DNA of 64,000 nucleotides from Marinomonas shanghaiensis. GTDB lineage: Bacteria; Pseudomonadota; Gammaproteobacteria; Pseudomonadales; Marinomonadaceae. Each line of letters opens with the position of its first letter. Within the stretch, counting starts at the first letter, position 1. The DNA lies in assembly GCF_003259175.1 (NCBI RefSeq), contig NZ_QGOK01000003.1:124001-188000 (forward strand). The letters run 5' to 3'. The notes under the pieces are model-generated. The model did not search any database. It saw only the letters and a program-made list of their open reading frames with translations, and had not been told where the DNA came from. Positions 1 through 8,942 of this stretch are shown in pieces. The position numbers and the translations under genes were made by a program.

Positions 1-888
1 GGTAATATCAATGGACATTTTAGACAAACCACCATCGTCATTGTCGGCCGATAAATCTTGATGTTTGTGATCGTAAATGTCAGCGATGTCGACCTGACAC
101 AAGCGGTTGGTCGAGTAGTTACGATACATTTCGCTCAGCACGCCAATCTCTAATCCCCAATCACTTGGAATGCGCAAATCTGTCATTACATCGCGTCGGA
201 AAGAGAACTCTCCTGCTAAAGGGTAACGGTAGCTGTCTAGGTAATCTAAATAATCTAAGTGCCCAAAGACTTTTTTAAGCGAGCAGAGCAAAGGGGTAAC
301 CAACAAGCGGCTGACTCGACCATTCATCTTGCCATTGGCAGCACGGGCATAGAAGCCCTTGCAGAATTCGTAGTTAAAATTTGGATTGGCCACCGGATAA
401 ATCAGCCGCGCAAGCAGTTCTCTGTCATAGGTGACAATGTCACAATCGTGCATTGCAATGGATTCTGCTTTGCCAGCCGCGAGGTTATAACCCATGCAAA
501 ACCATACATTGCGGCCTTTACCTGGATCCGAAGGGGAAAGGTGTTCACCTTTTAATACATTATCGATTTCTCGCAAACGCGGGCCATCATTCCACAATAC
601 CTTGACGTTTTGTGGTAGCACGCTAAAAAACTCTAATGCGTGTCGGTATTGCTCTTCCGTGGCGCGATCCAATCCGATCACAATCTCAGATAGATAAGGT
701 ACTTGCTGTAAGTGTTTAAGAATATTCGGCATAGCATCTGTTTCTAATTCAGAATACAGACAAGGCAGGATAAGAGACATGGGTCGCGTTTTAGCAAACT
801 CACACAGTTCTTTTTCCATTTCTTCTAACGGGCGGTGTGCCAAATTATGAAGTGTGGTGATGATACCGTTTTGATGAAAATCGCCCAT
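1..888 (-). CDS. gpgS: Glucosyl-3-phosphoglycerate synthase (partial, 3' end outside window)
   Basis: An uninterrupted minus-strand frame of 296 codons starts at an ATG at 888 behind an AGGAG ribosome site and runs off the left edge. The protein begins MGDFHQNGIITTLHN and carries a GKGRNVWF segment followed by MHDCDIVTYDRELL, the DxD-type nucleotide-sugar/metal site of GT81 glycosyltransferases, then KMNGRVSRLLVTPLL and SYRYPLAGEFSFRRD, which are typical of GpgS. The family moves glucose from a nucleotide sugar to 3-phosphoglycerate in the cytosol, the first step to the compatible solute glucosylglycerate. The gene lies 52 bp downstream of a matching HAD phosphatase on the same strand, so the two probably form one operon for osmotic or nitrogen-limited growth. 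A mannosyl-3-phosphoglycerate synthase is the alternative but less likely. Confidence 0.82.
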   Translation of the reverse strand, partial: MGDFHQNGIITTLHNLAHRPLEEMEKELCEFAKTRPMSLILPCLYSELETDAMPNILKHLQQVPYLSEIVIGLDRATEEQYRHALEFFSVLPQNVKVLWNDGPRLREIDNVLKGEHLSPSDPGKGRNVWFCMGYNLAAGKAESIAMHDCDIVTYDRELLARLIYPVANPNFNYEFCKGFYARAANGKMNGRVSRLLVTPLLCSLKKVFGHLDYLDYLDSYRYPLAGEFSFRRDVMTDLRIPSDWGLEIGVLSEMYRNYSTNRLCQVDIADIYDHKHQDLSADNDDGGLSKMSIDIT

Positions 889-940
889 GTTATTTCTCCT
901 AGTTTGAAAATGACTTTTGGTATTGTTTTTGTGTCTGGGT

Positions 941-1762
941 CTACAAAATACCTTGCTTGGTTAACGCTAAATTAATGGCTTGCGCCCATCCTTCGGGGCC
1001 GTAGGCATCACTCAACCACGCATCACTGCGCTGTGGGATTTCTGGGGGAGCATGCACCGGAGAGCGAATCACCACGGGTATGTCGGCTTTGCTTAACATA
1101 CCAACGTCGTTTTCACCGTCGCCTAACGCCATGGTCGTAATGTCTTCATCGCTTTGCTCGGCGTATACCGCTTTGAGCCATAACATGGCGTTAGCTTTGT
1201 CACAGTGCACGCCCATTAGGTGTGCAAAGCGTCCTCCTTTTTGCACTTGCACACCAAACTTGGCAAGATCATCGCGGAAAATGCGCAGTGCCAAGTTGGA
1301 ATCTGTCCACACCATAGGTTCGGTAAATTCTCGTTGCATGGCTTGTTTTGCATTGTGTTCGCTTAAGCCGGTGAGCGTGACTAACTCTTGCCAAGTCATG
1401 TCATGAAAACGTTTAAAGGTATACTGATCTTGTTTATCGTTCGTCAGCGCGATGAGCTCAGCTCGTTTTGGGCCAAATGACTTACGCCAATAATCACCAC
1501 AGTCTTCTAATGTTTCATTTAATGTGAGAGCGGAATGTTTCGGGATATACACCGCAGAACCGTTTTCTACGATAAAAGGGTCTTGGTGATTGAGCGCTTT
1601 TCTGAGCTCTACAAGCTCCACAAAAGTCTTGCTGGTATTGATCACACAGGGAATGGAAAAGGTCTTTAAAGACCCCATAGCCGCTAGCGCAGGCTGAAAA
1701 CTGTAGGTGTGATGATCGAGTAAAGTGCCATCCAAATCAGTAAAAATTAAAAGCGTTGTCAT
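941..1762 (-). CDS. gpgP: HAD-IIB phosphatase, glucosyl/mannosyl-3-phosphoglycerate phosphatase
   Basis: A 273-aa cytosolic HAD hydrolase of the MPGP branch. Motif I is DLDGTLLD near residues 9-16, with the nucleophile and acid/base aspartates. Motif II is the threonine of INTSKT, and motifs III/IV are the GDGENDVGML loop near residue 220. The IIB cap lies between them. MPGP-family enzymes remove the phosphate from glucosyl- or mannosyl-3-phosphoglycerate, giving the free compatible solute. The partner synthase follows 52 bp downstream in the same direction, and its GT81 motifs favour the glucosyl product. The ATG at 1762 has an AAGGAA ribosome site. Length and motifs are normal for the family. 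Substrate is inferred from the neighbour. Confidence 0.8.
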   Translation of the reverse strand: MTTLLIFTDLDGTLLDHHTYSFQPALAAMGSLKTFSIPCVINTSKTFVELVELRKALNHQDPFIVENGSAVYIPKHSALTLNETLEDCGDYWRKSFGPKRAELIALTNDKQDQYTFKRFHDMTWQELVTLTGLSEHNAKQAMQREFTEPMVWTDSNLALRIFRDDLAKFGVQVQKGGRFAHLMGVHCDKANAMLWLKAVYAEQSDEDITTMALGDGENDVGMLSKADIPVVIRSPVHAPPEIPQRSDAWLSDAYGPEGWAQAINLALTKQGIL

Positions 1763-1889
1763 ATCGATTCCTTCTTGGGTCCATCAAAATACCACTGGTG
1801 GACGTTAGTCATAGTCTTGCAAATCTGGTGCCAGTGCGTAACAGTGGCGTTTTCCTTGATAAGGTACAGCTCAAAGGTTAACTAGGCTG

Positions 1890-2798
1890 TTGAACAAAAT
1901 GATGACAAGTTTGCTACGGTTATGTGTCTACGTGATGCTGGCATTGTTGGCCTTCGCGGCAAATTCAGTATTGTGTCGGATTGCGCTTAACGGTGGTCTT
2001 ATTGATCCAGCACAATTTACCGCTTGGCGCTTACTGAGTGGAGCTATTACCTTGGTGGTGCTTTGTGTGTTGGCATCGCTAACCAAACCGCGTGGTGATT
2101 TGAAAACGGCTTGGCAAGAAGGCAGTTGGTTGTCAGCGTTGGCATTGTTTATTTATGCATTAGGTTTTTCCTACGCCTACGTTACTTTATCTACTGGAAT
2201 GGGAGCCTTGATCCTCTTTGGTGCTGTGCAACTGACCTTGATCTCATTGGCCGTCAGGGCAGGGCAGAAGCTAGTTTGGCTGGAGTGGCTAGGGTTGGTG
2301 ATCGCCTTTTCTGGCTTTGTTTACTTGGTATTGCCAACTTTGTCGTCACCTTCTTTATTAGGCTTTATTTTAATGACGCTAGCTGGCATCGCGTGGGGTA
2401 TGTATACATGGCGAGGTAAGGCGTCGACGAAACCCTTATTTGCCACTACATCAAACTTTGTACGAACCCTTCCTATGCTGCTCGTTATCCTCTTGATTAT
2501 TTATATCAGTGCAGAGCCAACGACCACCAAACCTCAGAGTGAAGGCATTGTTCTAGCGGTCACCTCAGGCGCCATTATGTCGGGACTCGGCTACGCCATC
2601 TGGTATGCCGTTCTGCCTTATCTTAGTGCTTCCAGTGCCGCTGTTTTACAACTATTAGTCCCCATCATCGCCACCATTGGCGGCGTGATATTCGCCAATG
2701 AATCCATCACTTTACACCTCATCATCGCCACATTAAGTGTCTTAGGTGGCGTATTACTGGTGATACTGGGGAGAAACAGAATACGTAAAAATGCCTAG
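1890..2798 (+). CDS. EamA/DMT-family membrane transporter
   Basis: About 302 aa, almost entirely hydrophobic, with roughly ten membrane segments in two related five-helix halves, the pattern of drug/metabolite transporters with two EamA domains. The first half opens with LALLAFAANSVLCRIAL and WRLLSG. The second half contains SGLGYAIWYAVLPYLSASSAAVLQLLVPIIA, characteristic of EamA exporters. The longest frame begins with TTG at 1890; an ATG pair at 1899/1902 is an equally reasonable start. It stands alone, divergent from the glucosylglycerate genes. The family exports small metabolites such as amino acids, and no substrate can be read from the sequence. Confidence 0.85.
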   Translation: MNKMMTSLLRLCVYVMLALLAFAANSVLCRIALNGGLIDPAQFTAWRLLSGAITLVVLCVLASLTKPRGDLKTAWQEGSWLSALALFIYALGFSYAYVTLSTGMGALILFGAVQLTLISLAVRAGQKLVWLEWLGLVIAFSGFVYLVLPTLSSPSLLGFILMTLAGIAWGMYTWRGKASTKPLFATTSNFVRTLPMLLVILLIIYISAEPTTTKPQSEGIVLAVTSGAIMSGLGYAIWYAVLPYLSASSAAVLQLLVPIIATIGGVIFANESITLHLIIATLSVLGGVLLVILGRNRIRKNA

Positions 2799-2929
2799 TT
2801 TTGGTGCATTTTTATCCTAATGCGCCATCATTGACAGACTAGCTGATTGAAATTTGGTCGTTGTTTGCTTTGTTTCTTTAGAGTCATCACTGTTATTTTT
2901 TAAATCTTATGAGGCAAGCGCGAGAAACA

Positions 2930-3058
2930 GACTAACAAGACACCCAAAAAAAAGACTAACAAGACACCCACACGCAAATTTGACAGTCCAAAAAGACTAA
3001 CAAAAAGACTAAAACAAAGACTAACAAGATACCCACACGCAAATTTGACAGTCCAAAA
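2930..3058 (+). repeat. Direct repeats upstream of RAYT copy 1
   Basis: A 40-bp unit beginning GACTAACAAGACACCC and ending TTTGACAGTCCAAAA is present at 2954-2993 and again at 3019-3058 with one substitution. A shorter copy of its first 17 bases is at 2930-2946, and AAAGACTAA fragments lie between the copies. The last copy supplies the TTGACA -35 box of the transposase promoter. The rest of the 309-base gap after the EamA gene (2799-2929) shows nothing recognisable. Such arrays are expected beside REP-associated transposases, which act on palindromic repeats next to their own gene. Confidence 0.8.
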
Positions 3059-3079
3059 TTATGCTGTATATTTAACCAG
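3045..3079 (+). promoter_or_regulatory. RAYT promoter with overlapping LexA-like box
   Basis: TTGACA at 3045-3050 and TATATT at 3067-3072 form a sigma-70 promoter with a 16-bp spacer. CTGTATATTTAACCAG at 3064-3079 covers the -10 box and has the CTG-N10-CAG layout of a gammaproteobacterial LexA operator, with one base (CCAG for ACAG) off the symmetric consensus. The start codon follows 28 bases later. The second RAYT has the same arrangement at 54466-54500. Confidence 0.6.
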
Positions 3080-3107
3080 TATATTTTCTCATGGAGGGGA
3101 AGTGCTC

Positions 3108-4079
3108 ATGCCAAGAGCCAGAAGTCAGCAAATTTGTTTGGATGATACACCTTATTATCATTGTATCTCTCGTTGCGTCCGTAGGGCGTTTTTATGCGGC
3201 AAGGACCCTGTCTCTGGCGAAAGCTTTGAGCATCGCCGCGGCTGGGTTGAAAAGCGTTTGTTATTTTTAGCCAGTGTCTTTGCTATCGATGTTTGTGCTT
3301 ATGCGGTAATGAGTAATCATCTGCATGTTGTGCTGCACATAAACTCAGAAAAAATTGCTAAGTGGTCTAAACTGGACGTTTTGAAACGCTGGCATAAGTT
3401 ACATAAAGGTACTTTGTTTACTCAACAATATGTACGAGGCGAAGCATTGCCTGATTATGCAATGGCTATGGTGGAGTCTTCAGCCGAGACTTTCAGAAAG
3501 CGTTTAACCGACATTAGTTGGTTCATGAAAGAATTGAATGAGCCTATTGCTCGACAAGCGAATTTTGAAGATAAGTGTACAGGTAGGTTTTGGGAAGGGC
3601 GCTTTAAGTCCCAAGCGCTGCTTGATGAGCCTGCATTACTGGCTTGTATGGCCTACGTTGACCTGAATCCACTTAGAGCGAAAGTAAGTCAAACACCTGA
3701 AACCTCGGCATTCACCAGTGTTAAAAAACGAGTCACCGCCGCAAGACATCAAAAGCAACCAAAATTGCTTTATCCTTTTGTTGGTAACCGCAGAGAGAAC
3801 AAGCTAGATGGTTTACCTTTCAAGTTGACAGATTACCTTGAATTGGTGGATATAACAGGAAGAATTATCCGAAAAGACAAGCGTGGCGCATTAGACGCTT
3901 CGCTGTTACCGATTCTTCAACGACTCAACATATCCTCAGAAAATTGGCTGTGTATCGCCATAGAATTTGGTGCAAGAACAGGTGTTGTTGTTGGTTCAGA
4001 ACAGTCAATTGCTTCCTACTGCGATGCAAATAAACGACAAAGAAAGCCTAAATTAAGTGATATTCGGCTTCTTGCTTAG
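3108..4079 (+). CDS. REP-associated tyrosine transposase (RAYT), Y1_Tnp family, copy 1
   Basis: A 323-aa protein starting MPRARSQQI at an ATG with a GGAGGGG ribosome site; an upstream in-frame start at 3045 lies inside the promoter and is rejected. It has the HUH metal-binding motif HLHVV (His71, His73) and a downstream AYVDLNP segment whose Tyr183 is the expected single-strand nicking nucleophile, the layout of IS200/IS605-type Y1 transposases domesticated as RAYTs. RAYTs nick and rejoin REP hairpins and normally lie between them. Here direct repeats lie on both sides. A second, clearly homologous copy lies at 54533. Both catalytic motifs are intact, so the enzyme may be active. A LexA-like box overlaps its promoter, which suggests induction by DNA damage. 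Confidence 0.85.
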   Translation: MPRARSQQICLDDTPYYHCISRCVRRAFLCGKDPVSGESFEHRRGWVEKRLLFLASVFAIDVCAYAVMSNHLHVVLHINSEKIAKWSKLDVLKRWHKLHKGTLFTQQYVRGEALPDYAMAMVESSAETFRKRLTDISWFMKELNEPIARQANFEDKCTGRFWEGRFKSQALLDEPALLACMAYVDLNPLRAKVSQTPETSAFTSVKKRVTAARHQKQPKLLYPFVGNRRENKLDGLPFKLTDYLELVDITGRIIRKDKRGALDASLLPILQRLNISSENWLCIAIEFGARTGVVVGSEQSIASYCDANKRQRKPKLSDIRLLA

Positions 4080-4225
4080 CTTCCTCAAATCTGCCCATTC
4101 TATATTTATTGACTAATGTCATATTAGTAAATGTACTCGTAAAAGAACCAATAATCCTGCCTCTAAAGAATAAATTTAGTCTTTTTACAGTAGTAAGAGA
4201 GCGCATTTTTAGTGAAATACTCTCT

Positions 4226-4398
4226 GTGCGAAGGCTTTTTGTAGCGCTTTTTGTAAATGATAGGGTGTTTTTTAAGTTGCGTGTCCATGAAAAAGTTAAA
4301 TGATAGGGTGTTTTTTAAGTTGCGTGTCCATGAAAAAAGTTGTGCGAAGGCTTTTTGTAAATGATAGGGTGTTTTTTTGAGTTGTGTGTCCATGAGTA
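4226..4398 (+). repeat. Repeat array downstream of RAYT copy 1
   Basis: Three copies of a roughly 40-bp unit (AAATGATAGGGTGTTTTTT ... GTGTCCATGA) lie at about 4255-4294, 4298-4337 and 4359-4398. TGTGCGAAGGCTTTTTGTA occurs before the first and before the third copy. The sequence from 4080 to about 4250 is homologous to that downstream of the second RAYT (55505-55680). The gap 4080-4452 holds nothing else apart from the hairpin near MYG1. Short open frames here are translations of the repeat and are not genes. Confidence 0.75.
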
Positions 4399-4405
4399 AA
4401 AGATA

Positions 4406-4445
4406 AGGGCTAGTTGATTGAAGAGGGGTTTTTTCATCTAGCCCT
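4406..4445 (-). terminator. Possible terminator of the MYG1 gene
   Basis: AGGGCTAG and CTAGCCCT form an 8-bp stem with a 24-base loop just past the MYG1 stop codon on the minus strand. There is no clean U-run directly after the stem, so the call is tentative. Confidence 0.4.
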
Positions 4446-4452
4446 AAATTTA

Positions 4453-5328
4453 TTAATATTCCAGCGCTATTTTTGCCATTTTCATGGTGTTTTCAAAAGA
4501 TTCACAGCCGGCGATAAATAAACCGTTATGACAGAACATAGCGTCGTTTAAACCGGTGACGTTTTGTAGTTCTTTATCAGACAATCCTGCCCACGGTGCG
4601 GGGAGTTTCTTGCGATCTTCAAACGAGCCGAGTTCGACGGGCACGGTTTGTATGCGCCACTGTCCTGTTTGAGATGGATAGACGATAAATAAGGCGTCTT
4701 TCGATAACCTAAGCACGGTGGTTTTCCAAGGGGTGTATTGTTCTAATACTATGACTCTTGGATCTTCCGCGTTTTCTATGGCGTTGGCGACGATGCTTTT
4801 TGCGTTTACACCACCGGTTGCTGCGGCAATAAATCGGGTTAATAAGCGTGATGCAAAGACAACGGCTTCATCGAAGCAGGCATCAAAATCGTCTTGTTCT
4901 TGCCATGTTGGGTTAAACATGGAGATGGTTTGGCTTAGGCTAATGCCGGTTTGTACACCTTCTACGTGTCCGCAATCGATAGCGTCGATAGCGGAGACTA
5001 GATTTTTATCCAAAGCGTCAGCCACTTCCTGATTGCCGGCGCATATGGTTAGTCCGTATTTTTGCCAAATCAAGCCAAATGATGAAAATGGGATGCCGTT
5101 GTCTCGTGCGCCTGCGCCGCCTTTTTGGTGATGATCAAAGCGGTTTGTTTCTGTATCGAATATGCCACCTACGTCCACTACTATGTCGGCATTGGCGATG
5201 ACGGCTAGGTCTCGTGTACGTATTAATTTAGCTGCTGGAAAAATATTTTTCAGTGCAGCAACCGCAAACACGTCGTCAGCATGAAAGTTTCCGTTGTGCG
5301 TTGCGATTACTTTAACTTGTTCGGTCAT
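4453..5328 (-). CDS. MYG1 family protein (UPF0160, DHH-like metal-dependent phosphohydrolase)
   Basis: A 291-aa protein starting MTEQVKVIATHNGNFHADDVFA. THNGNFHADDVFA and DTETNRFDHHQKG are the hallmark metal-binding motifs of the MYG1/UPF0160 family, related to DHH phosphoesterases. The conserved central region includes SSFGLIWQKYG and AIDAIDCG. Eukaryotic MYG1 is reported to be a 3'-5' exonuclease acting on RNA in nucleus and mitochondria. The bacterial role is not settled; a cytosolic nuclease or phosphohydrolase is the natural expectation. The gene is monocistronic, between the RAYT repeat array and an empty 256-bp gap. Confidence 0.85.
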   Translation of the reverse strand: MTEQVKVIATHNGNFHADDVFAVAALKNIFPAAKLIRTRDLAVIANADIVVDVGGIFDTETNRFDHHQKGGAGARDNGIPFSSFGLIWQKYGLTICAGNQEVADALDKNLVSAIDAIDCGHVEGVQTGISLSQTISMFNPTWQEQDDFDACFDEAVVFASRLLTRFIAAATGGVNAKSIVANAIENAEDPRVIVLEQYTPWKTTVLRLSKDALFIVYPSQTGQWRIQTVPVELGSFEDRKKLPAPWAGLSDKELQNVTGLNDAMFCHNGLFIAGCESFENTMKMAKIALEY

Positions 5329-5584
5329 TCTATGGTCTCTTTTATTAATATCATGTCACTTAACAGCACACACGTACTCACGACCGGAATGTTACTGGGT
5401 TTTAGTGGTGGGGGACACCGTTCATTTTAAGGGCTTCGAAGAGTGGCTGCGAAAAAGCCAATCAAGACAGTGTCTTTAGCCGCATAATGAGTGACATCGT
5501 AGTAAGCCACTCTCCTTTGTCTGCTCTCTTTGAAACAGCCCTATTAAAGGAGGGGCTTTATATGTTGTGTTTGATTAATACAGT

Positions 5585-8572
5585 CTATGGTGCAATTTCA
5601 ACGCGATTTCGTCCTTGTTCTTTGGCTCTGTAAAGGGCTTGGTCTGCTAGACGGAGCAGGTCTTCGTAGGTGTCTACTTGGTGGGCAAGAGCGGCCCCTA
5701 TGCTGACTGTCATGGTGAAGTTTGCGTCTATATCTCTGTAGTCGAGTGAGGCAATACGTTGGCAGATGTTTTCGCAGAAACTAGCAACATTTGATTGCTC
5801 TAACCCTTCAATGACTAAGGTAAATTCTTCTCCGCCCCAACGGGCGACATGGATTTTGTCACCAGCAATCTGTCTTAGCTGTTCTGCTAGTATCTTGATT
5901 GCTTTATCGCCAATCAGATGAGAATAACGGTCGTTGATCATTTTAAAGTTATCAATATCGATAATGGCCAGAATGAGACTAGTATCTTTTATTTTAGCTT
6001 GCGGAAATTTCTCACTGAGCCATTTGTCAAACGCACGGCGATTGGGCAGTTTTGTTAGGCCGTCTTCGTTCGCTTGACGCTGAAAGTCTTCAGATTGTTG
6101 GCGCAATGCATAGGTTTGTTTTTCGACCAGTGCTTTTAGTCTTATTTCACTTTGCTGTAACCGTTGCAAACGCCAGCGAAGTCCGCCAACTAACAGTAAT
6201 AGAATCGATAGAATAATGGCAATTTGCACGTCAAGCCGTTGCCAGAAATAGGGCAAGATGCGGAATTCGTAAAGATGTTCGGCATTGTGCCAATCGCTGT
6301 AGGGGTAACGAGCACTGACCAAAAATTGATAATTGCCAGGTGCTAGGTTGGTATATTCGGCAATGGTGTTCTTGCCTCGAGTTGCCCAGTTGTCTTCAAA
6401 TCCGACAAGTCTGGTACGATATTCAATACGAGACGACATGACATAACCTAACCCTGCATAATGAAAGACTATGCGATTGGTGCCCGCTGGCAGAACGTGG
6501 CTTTGTTCTGCTGGTAACAGATTGCCGTCTGCGTATATGGATTCTATCACCAGGGGCAGGCGAGCAGTGTTTTTTGTCGATATGATGGAGCTGTCGATCA
6601 TGGTAACGCCTTTGGCGGTGGCAAACCAGAGTTTGCCATTCTCGGTTGCTATCGCTGCAGGATTAGAGCCGCCATTTGCTTGAGCGCTTGCCATGCCATC
6701 ACTTTCAGAGAAGTGTTCAAATTCAATGTGTTCTTGGTTACCGTTCGCAACCGCATGGGCCGCGTTATAATCCACTCGCCAAATGCCGCGATTACTGGTG
6801 AGCCATAAGCCACTTGTACCGTCGTAAATAACCTGAAATAGCTTGTCGATGGGCAGTCCTGTGTTACGACCAATTAAGCTTAACTTTCCATCTCGTTGAC
6901 GATAACGTATTAGACCGCGGTCCGAGGCTATCCAAACATAGCCCGGTTCCATCCAAAAACCAAAGGCGTATTCTGCTTCTTCTTGGCTTCTAATGGAAAC
7001 GATCTCAAATCCGTTTTCTGTCCGTTTGGCTGCACCATAGCCTGTGCCAACCCATAGTTGGCCTTGATCGTCTTCGGCTAAGGCTAGAATATAGTTGTCT
7101 GGTAAGCCGTTTTCTCGGGTGAAGAGTTGCTGTTTGCCCGATGCGTCTTGTCGTACTAGACCACTGGTCGTTCCGATCCATAAATCCCCATGACTGTCTT
7201 CTAAAATGGCTCTGACTTCATCGCTAGGCAAACCACTTTGTTGATTTAAAAAAGGGAATAACTGTTTGTCTTGCCAGAGCATAAGCCCATTTAGGTAGGT
7301 ACCAACCCAAACACCATCGTCGCTGCGTTTGGCTAAACTCAGTACTGAAACAGAGGTGCCCATATTGATTCTTGCATTGTGGGCAATATTGTTTTCGATA
7401 AGACTGAGTCCTTCACTTGAACCAACTAATATTGAGTTAGGACTAATCTCGATGACGCTGCGTACATAGTCGCCGACAAGCTGTCGATCCTTGGTCCAAG
7501 TCGTAAATGGCGCTTTGCGAAGGCGCATTAATCCCCCTGTCGTGCCTATCCAGATACTGCCTTCTAGGTCTTGGAACAATGACAAAACACGATTGTTGGG
7601 GAGTCCAGATTTACTGTCTAACATTTCGATATGATTATTATGAATCCGAAAAATGCCTTTATTAATGGTTCCCAACCACAAATTTTGATCCGTATCCTGC
7701 ATTAATGTAGTAACGGCCTCACCGGCCAAACGTGGATGAAGCAAATAGGCTTTATTATTATCTAGCACATAGGCGCCACGACTTGTAGCGATCAGTAAGC
7801 GTTTATCTTGTGTTTCTAATAAAGAATAGACGCGTAGTTCGGGTAGGTTATGTTGGCTTAATACTTCTTTTTTATTGGTGCCATTGAGTTGAAATAAACC
7901 TTTTTCTGTTGCTGCCCAGATGCGTCCTTGGCTGTCTTCAAGTATTCGATAGGCGCTGATATTTTGTAAGGACCATACTTCTTCCACAGAATCATTGCTT
8001 TGCGTTGTTATTTGACCGGATGCAGGGCGGTAATACACTCCCAAGCCTTCAACGGCCAACCAAAGGTCGCCAGCGCTGTCTTTGAGAACATGATTCACCA
8101 TACCGCGTGCGGTAGGCTGAGGTAGCCATTGGTTGCCATGACGGTAGGTTATCCCACCCCTTGCCCCTGCAATCCAGAGACCATTATCATTGTCAGGCAC
8201 TAAAGCGCGGGTGCCAGAGTCAAGGATGCCAGTTTGCGCAGAACGTTCATAGAAGCGAAAGTCACGACCATTATAAAGCGCCACGCCTTCCCAAGTGGCA
8301 AACCATAGGTAACCGTCGGAAGTTTGCGCAATGGCATTGATGCTGTTGTGTGGTAAACCGTCTTGGGTAGACCAAGTATCGGAAAAATAGTCTGCTAAAG
8401 GAGTGGTTGCATGGACGGCACCTGCACAGTAGGCAAGTGTTATTGCCAACCACCACGTGTATGTTTTGTGTGAGCAATTAAGAAGTACTTTTATTCTCGT
8501 ACTTGTACAAATCAATACCAGTGACATTTTTCTACGCAATGAGCGTTTCATAAGCAGCGAGACGTTCCACAT
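5585..8572 (-). CDS. Two-component-propeller sensor diguanylate cyclase
   Basis: About 995 aa. A basic N-terminus and one hydrophobic segment near residues 38-55 act as signal anchor. Many repeats of the type I..D..G.LWIGT.GGL/GV fill about residues 60-680 (the Reg_prop seven-bladed propeller, as in hybrid sensors), followed by a Y_Y_Y domain (about 700-790), one transmembrane helix (IAIILSILLLLVGGLRW), a short coiled coil and a C-terminal GGDEF domain with an intact GGEEF active site. The propeller should sense a periplasmic ligand and drive c-di-GMP synthesis. The start is uncertain; an internal ATG at 8551 would remove seven residues. No EAL domain is present. The gene stands alone, so the ligand is unknown. 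Confidence 0.88.
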   Translation of the reverse strand: MWNVSLLMKRSLRRKMSLVLICTSTRIKVLLNCSHKTYTWWLAITLAYCAGAVHATTPLADYFSDTWSTQDGLPHNSINAIAQTSDGYLWFATWEGVALYNGRDFRFYERSAQTGILDSGTRALVPDNDNGLWIAGARGGITYRHGNQWLPQPTARGMVNHVLKDSAGDLWLAVEGLGVYYRPASGQITTQSNDSVEEVWSLQNISAYRILEDSQGRIWAATEKGLFQLNGTNKKEVLSQHNLPELRVYSLLETQDKRLLIATSRGAYVLDNNKAYLLHPRLAGEAVTTLMQDTDQNLWLGTINKGIFRIHNNHIEMLDSKSGLPNNRVLSLFQDLEGSIWIGTTGGLMRLRKAPFTTWTKDRQLVGDYVRSVIEISPNSILVGSSEGLSLIENNIAHNARINMGTSVSVLSLAKRSDDGVWVGTYLNGLMLWQDKQLFPFLNQQSGLPSDEVRAILEDSHGDLWIGTTSGLVRQDASGKQQLFTRENGLPDNYILALAEDDQGQLWVGTGYGAAKRTENGFEIVSIRSQEEAEYAFGFWMEPGYVWIASDRGLIRYRQRDGKLSLIGRNTGLPIDKLFQVIYDGTSGLWLTSNRGIWRVDYNAAHAVANGNQEHIEFEHFSESDGMASAQANGGSNPAAIATENGKLWFATAKGVTMIDSSIISTKNTARLPLVIESIYADGNLLPAEQSHVLPAGTNRIVFHYAGLGYVMSSRIEYRTRLVGFEDNWATRGKNTIAEYTNLAPGNYQFLVSARYPYSDWHNAEHLYEFRILPYFWQRLDVQIAIILSILLLLVGGLRWRLQRLQQSEIRLKALVEKQTYALRQQSEDFQRQANEDGLTKLPNRRAFDKWLSEKFPQAKIKDTSLILAIIDIDNFKMINDRYSHLIGDKAIKILAEQLRQIAGDKIHVARWGGEEFTLVIEGLEQSNVASFCENICQRIASLDYRDIDANFTMTVSIGAALAHQVDTYEDLLRLADQALYRAKEQGRNRVEIAP

Positions 8573-8942
8573 TTTGGGTTATATGCCTTTAATGTTGAGG
8601 CGAGTACTAAAAAAGAATGACGGTTATGGTTATAAAGATAAGCAAATAGTATCACGAAGAATTTACAAAAAATGTTTCTAAATGTTACTGAATATTCAGT
8701 CATAATTTAAAAAAGGAAGAGAAACTCAGTTTCTTTTTTTAAAAAGTGGCGATGACATCAAGGTAATCAATTAAAAAACGTCATCCATGAAGGTAAAAAA
8801 ACACTTAATATTAACTTAATAAAAAAGAAGTGAAAAAGCGCAGGCTAAAAGAGGTAATGTATTAACGGATTCAATCAAAATTAGGAGTAGGCTAAAATAG
8901 TGTTTTGATTTTAACCCACTCCAATGGCATTTTATTTAACCA
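8573..8942. other. AT-rich intergenic region
   Basis: A 370-base gap upstream of the diguanylate cyclase and downstream of the M48 protease. Apart from the inverted repeat at 8884-8922 nothing was recognised. It should hold the cyclase promoter, but no convincing -35/-10 pair was assigned. Confidence 0.5.
8884..8922 (-). terminator. Inverted repeat after the M48 protease gene
   Basis: GGAGTAGGCTAAAAT (8884-8898) pairs with ATTTTAACCCACTCC (8908-8922), with two mismatched positions and a 9-base loop, about 20 bases past the stop codon. Placement suggests a transcription terminator, although the U-run on the minus strand is short. Confidence 0.5.

Noticed and set aside
4109..4393. Two short open frames on opposite strands after RAYT copy 1
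   Set aside because: Both lie in the repeat array and translate the repeated 40-bp unit; no ribosome site or family resemblance.
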